This document shows positions 10,120-21,788 of a stretch of DNA of 64,000 bases, one piece after another (the stretch's first letter is position 1; every line of letters begins with the position of its first letter). Position numbers and translations under genes: made by a program. The notes beneath the pieces were generated by a model, which searched no databases, had not been told where the DNA came from, and saw only the letters and a list, made by a program, of their open reading frames with translations. This stretch comes from Schizochytrium sp. TIO01 (lineage: Eukaryota > Sar > Bigyra > Thraustochytrida > Thraustochytriidae). Location of the stretch: NCBI GenBank assembly GCA_004764695.1, contig SMSO01000035.1, positions 3,911,040-3,975,039 on the forward strand, read 5' to 3'.

Positions 10120-10368
10120 TTACTGCTGCTGCTGCTGCTGGTGGTTGACGCTGTGCTGGGCGAGCTGCTGGTTGATCTGCTTCACGTCGTGGATGAGACC
10201 CTCTTGTTGCGCCTGAAGTTTGCCGACGGCCTCGGCGCGCTCGACGTCGACGTTGAGCGAGAGGTCGGGTCTCAGCAGGGCGTGGACAGTGCTCGCACCT
10301 GCGAAGAGGGAGACCAGACAGCCCGTGCCGACGACAACGTATTGCTTCACGACGTACCCGAGGCCCAT
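10120..10368 (-). CDS. UQCC6: Brawnin/UQCC6-like small mitochondrial membrane protein
   Basis: 82 residues from ATG 10368. One hydrophobic segment covers about residues 4-27, followed at once by AGASTVHALLRPDLSL. Vertebrate Brawnin (C12orf73/UQCC6), needed for assembly of respiratory complex III, has the same order: an N-terminal membrane helix, then a CAGAEVVHRYYRPDLT signature, then a charged helical tail. The shared AGA-x-x-VH-x3-RPDL pattern is the basis for the call. The tail here is helical (VERAEAVGKLQAQQEGL) and ends in six Gln encoded by a CTG/CAG run at 10123-10140. Inner-mitochondrial-membrane location is inferred from the family. The gene sits head-to-tail behind the Arg-Asp gene, with about 240 nt between. 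Confidence 0.7.
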   Translation of the reverse strand: MGLGYVVKQYVVVGTGCLVSLFAGASTVHALLRPDLSLNVDVERAEAVGKLQAQQEGLIHDVKQINQQLAQHSVNHQQQQQQ

Positions 10369-13300
10369 CGGAGGAGCGTATTAACGGAGAGATGCGCCAG
10401 AGCGCTCGAAACGTCGCCAGTGAAGACGCCGATGAGGCGAAAGAAAAATATGAGAGGTTCGAGACGTAGCCAAGGTCGCAAAAGGGCACGCGGTGAAAGC
10501 AACAAGTAGGCACCTGGCAGTAGCCCTCGATGACTTACGTCCGCTGCAGCGTGCGTTAGATTGATCGACCGATCGATCAATTGGCGTCTGTTTCTGATCG
10601 TGGCTTTTCCCAAATCATTCGCTAAATTCATTCATTCATTTATTTACTTTTCCTTTACGGATTTCCTTATTTACGTAAGTATAATTTTCTTTTCTTCATT
10701 GTTTACTGTATATATATATTTCTACAATCGTGTAAAGAAAAACCAACGACGGCATGCCATCGGGGAAATACCACTCAAACTAATAATTAGACTGCCCAAA
10801 CTATTCCCTTATTCGGCCACATCGCTTCTTACAGCATAGTTACCAAATTCAAAGGTGTTCTTTTTTGCAGTAGTGAGGGGCATTGAAGGATAGATAGGTT
10901 ATACCGGAGAAATATAAACTATTAGAGGGACTTAGAGAAACTGTTCCTTAGTGAGCTAGATGTTCTAAGTTGGAAAATAGTTCCGGATGTTCCAGAAGAT
11001 CTATAAGTTATAGGTAATTGAAATTAACTTTTATAGAGATGGCCTAGTTGTAATTTTAATCTTGTGTATGAGGCTGTGAATAGAAATTATAGGCAGAATC
11101 AGAGTTTATGCTGGCGTACGAGTGTCTTTTAAATATAAAATTGAGAGTAAAACTTGCCTCAGTTTTCCGAACATAGGAAGCCTCGTTTGATTTTGCAACT
11201 TGAGCTTGAGCTTTTCCCAATAATAATTTTAGAAAAAAAACACCTCCTTTTAAAGTTGATTTACAACATTCTTGTCCGCTTACAATAAATTAAGATGCCT
11301 CCAATCTCATCGCAGACGATAACTCCAACTGCACAATTAAAGTGAAAGGCGCCGTGAGATGCAGACTATATAGGTTGTGATTTTTCTGGCTTTAAGAAAA
11401 CCATGTAAGCGCCCTCGCCCGAGAAGGAGTCGTTTCTTTGTTTCATGTTACATCCCGATTACACCTCCCTTGGCGGAAAAAAACTTTAAAAAAAAACTCT
11501 TTGTTTTGTTACTGTTACTTTTATAGAGCAATGGGGTCCGTTTCATCGGTGTTTCGGTTTCTTACCTCCCTCCTTCTAGAGAAGTGATTGCACGCGAAGG
11601 TTTCTTCGTTAAGGTTTCTTCGTATTGATGACATTCAAGGTATATACTTGTGGCCGCTTTGGTTTATAATCTTTGAGAAATAAAAAGAGTTTTCCGATAA
11701 TCATGATATCGGATGCAGTTGGCTGTACTTGTCACTGTTCTTCAGAACACATGCGCTTGCTGCGGCACTTTTCATGAGATTGTGATACAAAGGCTGACTT
11801 TAAACAGACTGAGAACTTAAGTGATGTGATTGCACATCTTTAAAAAGCTGGTCCTCGAAGGATGGGACAAAAGTAGAAACACAACAGAGTCAAGGAGCCA
11901 TTGTTGAAAATTAGTTAAACTTAATGTTCTTCTGAAGTGAATTTCAGGGGTAAGGCCTCTGCGCCTCCTAATCAAGTTTCCCTTGCTCCCCAACGTTTTT
12001 TTTCGTAATGTTTGCTTCTTAATTTACTACCTCGTGCAAAGTTCAATCTAGCAGGTTTATTTATATTGTCTGATTGTCTCCATCAACGTTTTGCTCTATT
12101 TTATTTATTTTTATTTTGCAGATTGACGAGTAAATCTGAATTCCCTAGCGCTTCCACCCAGCCTTCAGCTTGAATTCGTAAGTAATAATTCGTTGCCACA
12201 CTTACACCGCTGCACGTGGCCATGTCGTGTCTTTCACAATTCTTCATAAATCCAGTTCTCCAACTTTGGGCCAGCAGTACACCAAAACTCATTTCCCATA
12301 GTTGCTCGAGACAAGATCAAAAACAGTTGCGGGCGAAGCAACACAGGTCTCATTGAATAGTTTTAAAATCGACAAGCCATGAAATATGATGATGGACAAA
12401 TTCGAATGAGCAAACTCCGATTTGTTTATAGGCAAGGACATCCATCTCTTGCAGCACGTGCAGCTTTAGACCAGGAAACAGTTCCATGAGTTTACATCCG
12501 AACAAGTTCATTGTAGCAATTGTCGAAGCATGTCGCTTTCTGATGTGATTTTGACAGCACGAATGACGAAAAACCAAGAAAACACCAAGAAAACACCAAG
12601 CTTCCATAACTTGGAACATTTGGTTTGCACTGACCACCTCTTCAACACGATTATCATCTAAACTCGAATATCCTTCTATCTTTCTTATCTCTTCGGCACA
12701 GCTCTGGGGATTCTCACTGGCAGCTTGTCAATGCTCAGGCCATCGGCGTTGCTGCTGCTGACCCGGAGTTTTACGCAAGCGTGCAGCACAGAGTTCTCTT
12801 CAGTTTTTCGGTTTCTCAAAACTGCCTTAAGCTTAAGTGACAATTTGGTTTATCTTGTGCATGACCAAGTTCCAGCTTGCTTTCAAAGATCCACATTAAC
12901 TCAATACAGCTTCATCAGGCCGCAGAGCACCACTGCGTCGCTATCGATTACAATGTTGATGTACTGTCTCGACAGCCCACCTTATCGAAGCCCCAGGCCC
13001 AAGGTATTGAACCTTGGCCCATTCCAAGTCCCTTTATCCCCTCCACATAAGATTATCCAACTCATGCACAGATGATTTTTTTTGTAGAGATCCTTATTTG
13101 CAGTTCGCTGCGAGGTTCTCACCAAGGTCACATAGTTTGATTGAAAGTTACCTGTTGCTTTGCCAGTGGTTTCAACCACAACTCCTTCAAATTTACTTTT
13201 CAAGAGACAGCAACTCACGTGCACGTTCACATTCACATTCCCATCATTTTTTTATTTTTATTGATTGCAAAATCAGCGCTGTTAGCTCTTAATAGACAGA

Positions 13301-13670
13301 CAGGCACTATCAGTCAGGGTAGGCGCTATTTCGAGGTGAAGTGATTGTTGAGCTACAGCGTGATAGTCCGTAGTGGCGTCGAATGGCGGACGCTCGAAAT
13401 CACTGGGCATCCCTGAGGCGCCACTCCGAGCAGAAATTGAGGACCTCCTCGATGGCAAGGGCAATTAAGAAATGCAAGCTCCAACAAATATGGTGCCAGA
13501 ATAGGCCGCCTTGGAGCGATCATAAGCAAATTGCAATTTCTTTTTTACGATGGAACTAACTAAAAATTCGATGTTCTTTTTATTATCTGCTCTAGCAGTG
13601 TCTATCACTTAAGCTAGGACGAGTCATCATTTAGTGTTTGTTTCGTGAATAAAATACTCTTAACAACGAC

Positions 13671-13695
13671 ATTCATTCATTCATTCATTCATTCC
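13671..13695. repeat. (ATTC)n microsatellite
   Basis: Six tandem ATTC units in non-coding DNA. The same tetramer or its complement recurs at 10620, 33037 and 48367. Confidence 0.9.
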
Positions 13696-13823
13696 TTAAT
13701 TCATTTTACACAACCAATTGCTATGTTCTCTTTCGAAAGACTGCTGCAAAGCAAGGCTTGGGCGTCCAAAGCTAGCATGATAATCGAGCCATATTTCCTC
13801 GCTCTGGACAGCAGATAACGCAG

Positions 13824-14000
13824 TTGTTTGTTTGCTTGTTTGTTTGTTTGTTTGTTTGTTTGTTTGTTTGTTTGTTTGTTTGTTTGTTTGTTTGTTTGTT
13901 TGTTTGTTTGTTTGTTTGTTTGTTTGTTTGTTTGTTTGTTTGTTTGTTTGTTTGTTTGTTTGTTTGTTTGTTTGTTTGTTTGTTTGTTTATTTATTTGTT
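13824..14000. repeat. (TTTG)n tetranucleotide array, about 41 copies
   Basis: An almost perfect TTTG array with one TTGC variant near the left end and TTTA variants at the right end. It yields artificial Leu-Phe-Val-Cys frames. It lies about 220 nt upstream of the start of the WW-domain gene. Confidence 0.97.
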
Positions 14001-14220
14001 GAGAAGTGAAGCGTCGCTGTGAATGCTTTGGGAAGTTCTATGATGATTGATTGTTATGAAGTTGAAAATAATATAAACTACTAAAACAAAATTGCTCTTC
14101 ACTTCATAATAATTTGTTCGACATCGACACCAAAAACACGGAAAGCAGCAAAAACAGACTTCTTGGGCAGACCGCCGTAGCGCAAGGCGAGCGTTGGCAA
14201 TTGACAAACTTGGGACTGCC

Positions 14221-17200
14221 ATGGCTGGCCAAGAGGGAGCCTGGGTGCGGCGCCGTGACCCGCGCTCTGGGCGATTCTTTTACTTTGATCTAGACTCGCA
14301 AGAGGTAAGTCTGAAGATGCTGTGCTCGCCACCGCCGACAGTGACGACGAAGTCGGCACGGAGGCCTGGCTCAACACCTAGGAATCGCGCGTGAACATCG
14401 TGAAATTTACAAGCACGTGGGTTAGCATATATATATATACATTCACCTGTGGTCTATTTATATTTTGTGCAGTTGACAGCATGATTTTCACCATGTTACA
14501 AGCACTTGCGCAGTGTCAAAGTCTCCACATCATCCTCAAAATCAGTAGCATGAAGGTGATTCTGTAGACTCTAAGGATTTACAATATTCTAATTCGCTCG
14601 AGAAGCAGTGTAGAGCGCTGCAATTGTACAATAGTGGGGTGGGGTGGGTGGAGACATGGTTTGCAATTAGGTTGCGCGGCGAAGTAACGGAGGGACATTG
14701 TTGAGACTGACGCAAAACTATGTTTTGGTTAATGCTATAATTTGCGGTCGCTGCTGACATGTATTCTGCTGACGATAATGATGATCTATACACCTTCTTA
14801 CCATTGGCAATTGACTCACACTGGCGACAGTCTACGTATAATGTACCCAAAAAAGTTCTCCATGGAGATTGGGAGGTAGGTTCAGGATATGGAGGTTTCA
14901 TTGGAGGTGAGTCTCGTCGAGAACTTAAAGAAGGGCCCTAACTGTACACTTGAATCATTTTTGCAATCACAGATCATGAAAGACCCAGGGACGGACCGGA
15001 TCTTTTATTTTCATAAAAAGAATGGCACTTCACAGTGGGAACTGCCCTCAGGGGCCTTTGTTCCCCCTTCAGTGGCTTTCGCAGATAGCCAGGATGAAGA
15101 CGAGCATGATGATGCTATGTCGGTACCCTCTGAAGTTGGTTTTGCTTACGATGGTCCACAAATAGTTCGAAGCCAACAACATCATGTGCAAAAGCATGCA
15201 AATCTTTTAGACCACAGGATGGGAAACCGTGGTCATCATATTCATGAAAATATTAACACAGATGAGACTGGAGCTGACGATGATGAGGATTCCTGGGTAG
15301 AAGTATGGGACGAAGAAACAAACAGGAAATTCTGGCATCATGAGATGACAGGGGAGTCCCGATGGGTTCGTCCAGGTAAACCCGAAAGGCGGCAGTCTAA
15401 TGTGATTGCTGCTAGCGAGCTCAACATTTTGCAGCGCCCTAGACAGTCCTCCATTGGCAGCGTTCTAGATGAAGAAGGGGATTGGCGCATGATGAAAGAT
15501 AATGTTACTGGTCGTGTTTTCTTCTATAATGTAAGCTCGGGACATAGCCAGTGGGAACGCCCAGAAGAGTTTGATGGACCTAATCTTTTGGCTGGAAAAT
15601 TATATACCCCTGCAGAGAAGTGGGAAAAGCTTCACGACCCAGCAACTGGTCGTGTATTCTTTTTTAATCGTGAGGAGGGTATTACTCAATGGGAGCGCCC
15701 GCGAGAGCTCGACTTCTTCCCTCGTGAAGGAAGTCCTCGCATTTCTGTAATTCCTCATGGCTTACATCCAACCGATGATGGAGAGGAGGAACAGGAGGGC
15801 GATTGGGAAGAAATATATGATCCTGACTCGAAAAGGGTCTTCTATTTTAATCGAAGAACCGGGCGTTCGTCTTGGGACCGTCCTTCGCTGAAGGGAAATT
15901 CGCCCAGCGGGCACCATGCACAAGATTCCACTTCACAGTCTCCTGTCACGCCACCTGTGGCAAATGGAAACGGGGAAGAATGGAAGGGTGATACAGAAGA
16001 TGCACCAGCTTCGTCCACTGATGACATCGTTCAAGCCACTTATATTCGTGCTCCTCGAAGGGCATCGGGAGCCCCTGCTAAGTTATCAGATGTCTCTAAA
16101 CGAACAAGGGAAGAGTCTGGCCAGGGCATGAGTACTCTCACTAGTCCTCCTAAGAACCTTGATAAGGCCACAGAGACCGAAAACGACCCTCACATATTTT
16201 CTCCTGCGCCACCCTCATTTGATGATGCAAGTCACAACGAGGCTTTTAATCCTGCCATCTCTTCCAAGCCGGATGTTATAGAGAAGGAGGATGGCACACC
16301 TAATCAATCTCTGGGAGAGGCGGCAGAGAGCAAATCTTCACGTCTTGCGAAAAGAGACACTGAAGAAAGTTTGAACAGTGAAATCCAGGACAAGAAATCA
16401 AACGCTCGCCAGCAAGACCCAGAATCCACTGATTCATTAAATGCGCAAACGGATTGGCGCGAACTTATCGACGAATCAACTGGACGAACATATTTTTTTA
16501 ACCAAGTCACAGGTGAGTCGCAGTGGATTGATCCGCGTAAGGCTACTCTTGTCGATGAAGATTGGTGCCAGCTTGTTGATGCCGAAACACAACGGAAGTA
16601 CTTCTACAATAAGCGCACTGGCGAATCCCGATGGCATTTGGACGAAAAACTTAATGCAGACACAAGTGCTCCTTTGACTGATGATGGCGATCAAGCTGTT
16701 GCAGAGGAGGACCAAACTGAGAATGTAAAACCACAAAGTCATACTTTTGAGAGTTCAGGGCGTCGTCTGGATCGTAGCGAAACAGATCCAGAGACCGAAA
16801 GTGTTCAGAAGGACGCTGGTCGAAGATCAAGCGCAATGCCATCATTGGCAAGTCCAACAGGATCTCAACAGCATAACGAGCAGTCATCTTCCCTCCTCAG
16901 CTTCTTCACCTACCGCCGCCGCATTATCCCCGCAAGATTCCAATGCTGACCCAGCCATATTTGTATCAGCAGACCACCCTGCACAGCGGGAATCGGCTCC
17001 TGGCTCGCCCCCCTCTGCTGAACCGACGCCTAGCCAGGGCAGCTCAAACTCAAGGCGCGCATCGACTTCACCAGGATTCTCGCCTTCGAGTTCATCGAGT
17101 TTGCAAAGCCAAACTGATGGTTTGAATGACCCGCGGTTTCAATCAGAACGCAAGCTTGATCGTGCCGAAACATTCGATCACTCCTCAAAACTCGGTGATG

Positions 17201-20200
17201 AAGGCCAACAAGGTATCAGCGCCCAGCGCCGTACAAGTGCAATGCCCAACCTTGGTGGAGGCTATTTTGGATCGTACGGGGCAGACTCAGATGATCATTC
17301 ATTCCCAGGTGAAGTCAGCATTGAGGGACATGCACAAAAGCTTCGTGAAGTAGACCCTGAAATGTTTACATCCTCTGGAAGACGGTTAGACCGCAGCGAG
17401 ACCTTGGAGGCTAGGTCGTCAGGATATACCTCCGACTCTGGCGAGGTAGGCCCACGCCGCGCAAGTGCAATGCCCACGGCTCCGTTCTACCACCAAGGCG
17501 AGCAAGTCTTAGAGGACTGTCAAGATGCTTCGGAAGAATTTAACTCTTCCACTAGTCTGACGAATGATCAGTTGCGGCAGATAGATGGTGATATGTTTGA
17601 CAAGCAGGGTCGTCGATTGGATCGTAGCGAAACTTTCGACAATACGTCACCGCGAAACCAACAATTAGAAGGTAGTCGTCGCTTGAGTGCAATGCCTCGC
17701 TTGGCGGGCGCCAAAAATTCTTCCTCTGTGCACGATGAAATTCCAGAGGACCAGCGCTCACTACAATCTCAGTCGTCTTTTAGGCAAGGCTCCCTGGAGA
17801 AGGAGCTCCAAAGCGTGGATTTACAAGATCGACGCGATTTTGATCAGAGTATGTTTGATTCTGGGCGACGTCTTGACCGGAGTGAGAGTGCTGATCCTCA
17901 TACACAGCATGGCTCCGAAAGTGTAAATCGTCGAACAAGTGCGATGGCTTCTCTCGCAGGCGGCTATCTGCAGCACGAAGGTGAATTCGCAGATGAGGAT
18001 GCAAGTCGTCAAGGCTCTTCAGAAACAGCCTCTCAGTATAGCATTTACTCGAATGCAGATAGAGTAGCTCATGGCACCACACCCTCTTGTTCAAAGTCAC
18101 AAGATGGAAGTCCTAGCATGGCAGGTTCTATGAAGACTCGACGCGCATCTGCGATGCCAGACCTCAATGTAGGATCAATGCGTTCTGGCTCAATCAGTAG
18201 TGATGGGGACAGCCAAGCCGACTCGAATTCCGAACGTCGTGCTAGCGCGGTTCCAGGCCTTATGGCCAACTATCTAAGTGGATTTCGCAATAATGATAAG
18301 GGTACTTTAAATAATGGTGTTCAAAGTAGTCAGAACGGAGTTTCGACCCAGCAAAGCACTCAGCCATCACGCCGCCGAAGCTCGTTAATGTCATTTTCCC
18401 CTTTTATTGGCAGCATTGCTGAGGCCAGCAATGAGGAGGACGACTATGATGAGGACGATGCTGTAGCTGAGAAGGGATCTATGTCGCCTCCTTCATACCC
18501 TCCTCCACATGGTACTAGCAAGTCACGAGTGTCAACTATTCCTGATGAATTTCGTCCTGAAAATGTGTTCTCCGGAGCTAACTTATTATTTGGTCGTCAC
18601 CCTGCGTCGACCTCGCCAACATCGAAAGATGAAGGACAAGAGCATGAAATTAAGCAAGGTCAGCATGGCCATCTTCCAGGGCCAATTTCTATTCCGTCAG
18701 ATGGACCAAATGCAGACGCCAATGGTTTCCAAATTCCAGCTCTTCGCAGCGCGTCATCCCCACAGCAACATCCTATGCAGCAAAAACTCAATCATAACGA
18801 TGGCAGTGACCCAATGGCAAATGCATCTGTCCGTGCACTTGCGCCTCTGCGTGGGTATTTAGAGAAGCGAGCCCGTCATGGCCGCCAGCAATGGCAAAAA
18901 CGCTACTTTACATTGGATGACCGCAATCTTAGGTATTTTGAATCTGAGCGTCAAGCAACGAACAAATCGCGCGACTCAGGACAGCTGGCTCTCGCGCGTA
19001 TTGATTTGAACAAAGTCAGCCACGTTGAGTCTGAGGATGGCGATGATGGATTTCAATTTGGTGTTTATGGTCGAGGTGCTCTTGGAGTTCTTGTTCTTCT
19101 TCGCTCCGAAACAGCTCACGAACGCGAGCTATGGCTTGCTGCTCTCCGCGCTCGTATTGTTAAAGATCCAACTCCTGCACTTAAGACACAGCACGCACAA
19201 AATGGGGGCGAACAAATTTTTGCGCGTTGCATAGAAACTGTTTCGAGCTCTGAACCAGGTATGCTACGCATTTCACGCGGGGATACAATTCGTGTCCTGC
19301 AGAAATCTGATGGTGATCGTTGGTGGATCGGAGAAGTGAAGGGTCGCATTGGCAATTTCCTCCCTGAAAAAGTTGTACTCATATCTTCTCAAGAGGCAAT
19401 GAATGGCGGCGCGGGATCCGCACAACGCCCGTCTTATGAGTCTTCACCAGAGTTTGGATCGATTTCTTCCCGAATGAGTGCCCGAATGTCATCCACGTCT
19501 GATAACGAGGGTCTCCGGACAGAATTAAACCGTGTGGAGCGTCGAATCGAAGCCCGTCAAAAGAGGGATGACCTGGAAGCACTTTTAAACTCTCTGGGCG
19601 TAGAGCCTATGAAGTCCCCGGAGGAGTACCCTACAGAAAGCTATATCCGGTATATGCAAGAACGTCTCAAAGACCTAAACGTTCGCAACCACAAGTTGTT
19701 GGCCGAGGTACGGAGTTTAGAGTGGAAACTTGATCATCAAGATCCCGGACCTGCTGCCCCGAACGCATATCTTCTTGTTAGCTACAGCAAGCTTCTCACT
19801 TACATGCGTTCTAACCCTCGTCTTCTGGTCCAAGTTGGGGCAAGTCTTGAAAAGCATGAGCAATCTAGTTTTTCAGGTATTGTAGCAGATGCCCTGTTTG
19901 ACGAGTATTCTGTCGACGAACAAGCGTTTGAAGATCTCGTAGAATTGGCGGTTGATATGTTGTGGGACCAAGGGCTCCCTACTTTGGATAATATGCGCCG
20001 TCGGGATGCTAATCTTGATACAGAAGATGAGTTCCTTCCGAGCTTACTCGCATCCTTCGTACGTCGTACTGAACCTCGCCGTTATCTCGACAAGATCCTT
20101 GGATCTATCAAGGAGGATTTTGTAAGCACGCTAACCAACATGGGAGAAACACGAGTCAAGGTGATGGAACTTGCTTGCTTATTCATGGATGTTATCGCAA

Positions 20201-21456
20201 GTGATGCAGGCCTTGATATGATTCCCCAATGTATTTGCAACGTAGGTGCTATGCTTTTTGATATCGGAGGCGTCTCAATCCTTCACAGATTTCTCTTTGA
20301 GACCATCTTTGTACCTCCATTGTTTTGGCCTGGATTTCTTCCTGATAAAGAATCACTTGGAGATCCAGCCCTTTTTCGGCGTATGCGTATGCGCCTAGAC
20401 GGCCTAGTTGAGTTTTTATGTGAGGAGCTTAGCCAAGATCAGTCCGGATCTACACAACCCAGCAATGCACGCCGTTTGCTGACGCGCTTGACATCTAAGC
20501 TGGTCCGCAAGATTGTAGATGGCGCAGGTCCATCTGCTACACATAAGCCGGTTGAGCTCTGCGACCTTGTTGTTGTCTCTTGTGAGGATCTCTATGTCCT
20601 TCAGGCTTCCATCAATCACTGGGCACGTAAATTTCGTGCGCCAGAACCTTTGCTGGAGATCCTTTCTCAAATAGGAGACTCATCCAGTGTAACCCCTGCT
20701 TCTGCGAATGCACAACCTTATTTGGTATTGCGGCTTTCACCAGTTGGGCCTGAAACATCAATGACTGCTGCAACTCCGCTAGAGAAAGAGACTTTGCGTC
20801 TTTTGATTAAGGCACGTAGTAAGATTGATTCGTCACGAGACTCGTGGAACGCTCAACGTGACGGGGAACTTTTGGATCAGCTTGAGTCTAAACTAGAAGG
20901 GGCGAAACAAGCAATGGCTGGTCAACGGCGAATCCAATTTGGGGCAGACGTAGCAGAACGGTATACAAGTAAGTTAGAGCAAGAACGCGAGCACCTTCTC
21001 TATAAACTAGAATCCCGGCGTGCTTTGACCTCTGGAAATACCCGCCCAGGGCTACCAATGCACACAAACAATTACCCAAAATCCTATCGGGCTGCCGGGC
21101 TCGTTCCATCCCTGATGGATCAGTCTTACATTTCAGATGGGAAACAGTCTTCAATACTCTCAATTACAGACGATGATGATGTCCCAGCACGTCCTCTGCG
21201 CCAAGCACCTCCGAGTCATTATTCAAATTTTACACTGGACGAAGTTGATGAAGTTGAAGGCTTTGGGTTTAACAACAACTATGATCTTCAAGAATCTGAA
21301 AAACGTGAAGATGACGATGTTGATGATGAATGGATTACCGACTCGATGTATGGTCATAAGGAGTTTACATCTTCACCAACAAAGAATAGAAATGATTCTC
21401 ACAGCGAACACTTGGGGGACCTTTTGTCAACAGTATTTAGCCCCTTTGATTTATAA
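14221..21456 (+). CDS. multi-WW, PH, SH3 and IQGAP/RasGAP-like signalling scaffold
   Basis: Model: exon 1 14221-14304 (ATG; donor GTAAGT), exon 2 14831-14875 (45 nt; donor GTAGGT), exon 3 14973-21456, all phase 0. The joins complete two WW domains: exon 1 WVRRRDPRSGRFFYFDLDSQE with exon 2 STYNVP (Tyr in place of the second Trp), and exon 2 GDWE with exon 3 IMKD...SQWELP. Six more WW domains follow near 15293, 15479, 15629, 15803, 16453 and 16558. Next come five GRRLDRSET-like and eight RRxSAMP-like motifs (16758-18393), a PH domain (about 18845-19165, LRGYLEKR, WLAALRARI), an SH3 domain (about 19210-19385, DRWWIGEVKGRIGNFLP), a coiled stretch, and a RasGAP-related domain like that of IQGAP (about 19790-20400, MRSNPRLL, FVRRTEPRRYLDKI). 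The frame shifts by one base between about 16862 and 16946. Total is about 2,200 residues. A cortical or small-GTPase signalling role is inferred. Confidence 0.82.
16846..16949 (+). other. apparent +1 frameshift inside the WW/PH/SH3 gene
   Basis: Upstream frame 0 carries the WW array and the first GRRLDRSET...RRSSAMP module, then stops at 16947-16949. Downstream frame 1 is open from about 16747 and carries all later copies of the same module. No GT-AG intron of suitable length lies between. The switch must occur in the Ser/Pro-rich segment after RRSSAMPSLASP. It could be a one-base assembly error, a natural mutation or programmed slippage. Confidence 0.75.
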
Positions 21457-21788
21457 ATTTCATAGTTTATTTTGTGTTGATGCTCAATTCTAGCTTGGTA
21501 CTGCTACAATACCTCATTGTAGTGTAATAAACACATCTATTACCCCCCACACTCCATCCTTTCTTAAAAGGACGTGATCTATTTCAAGTATTTCTGGATT
21601 CGAGACAACAAAGTGTAGGAATGCCGATGTTAAAGCCCATCCACAATTTATTAAAGTACAGAAGCGGAAAGAGTATGGTAAATGGGAGAATGCCACAGCA
21701 ACAAGCCTAGACTCCTAAAAATGAAGCATAACAACCTTAACCTGCTTATCGTTTATGTTACGTCCTACTAAACGACAAGATTCGTGCT
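21457..21788. other. convergent intergenic spacer
   Basis: 332 nt between the stop of the WW/PH/SH3 gene and the stop of the minus-strand leucine-rich-repeat gene. No gene is seen. Confidence 0.5.

Larger units (their letters stand above)
10369..14220. other. long gene-poor intergenic region
   Basis: About 3.85 kb, AT-rich, with ATTCATTC arrays near 10620-10645 and 13671-13695, a TA run near 10707-10720 and the large TTTG array at 13824. On the minus strand between about 12850 and 12100 there are frame pieces with coding-like composition (for example AEEIRKIEGYSSLDDNRVEE just upstream of 12637), but they change frame and have no recognisable homology. They may be exons of an unidentified gene or decay products. 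Confidence 0.4.

Noticed and set aside
13824-14022. Leu-Phe-Val-Cys repeat frames
   Set aside because: Translation of the TTTG array only.
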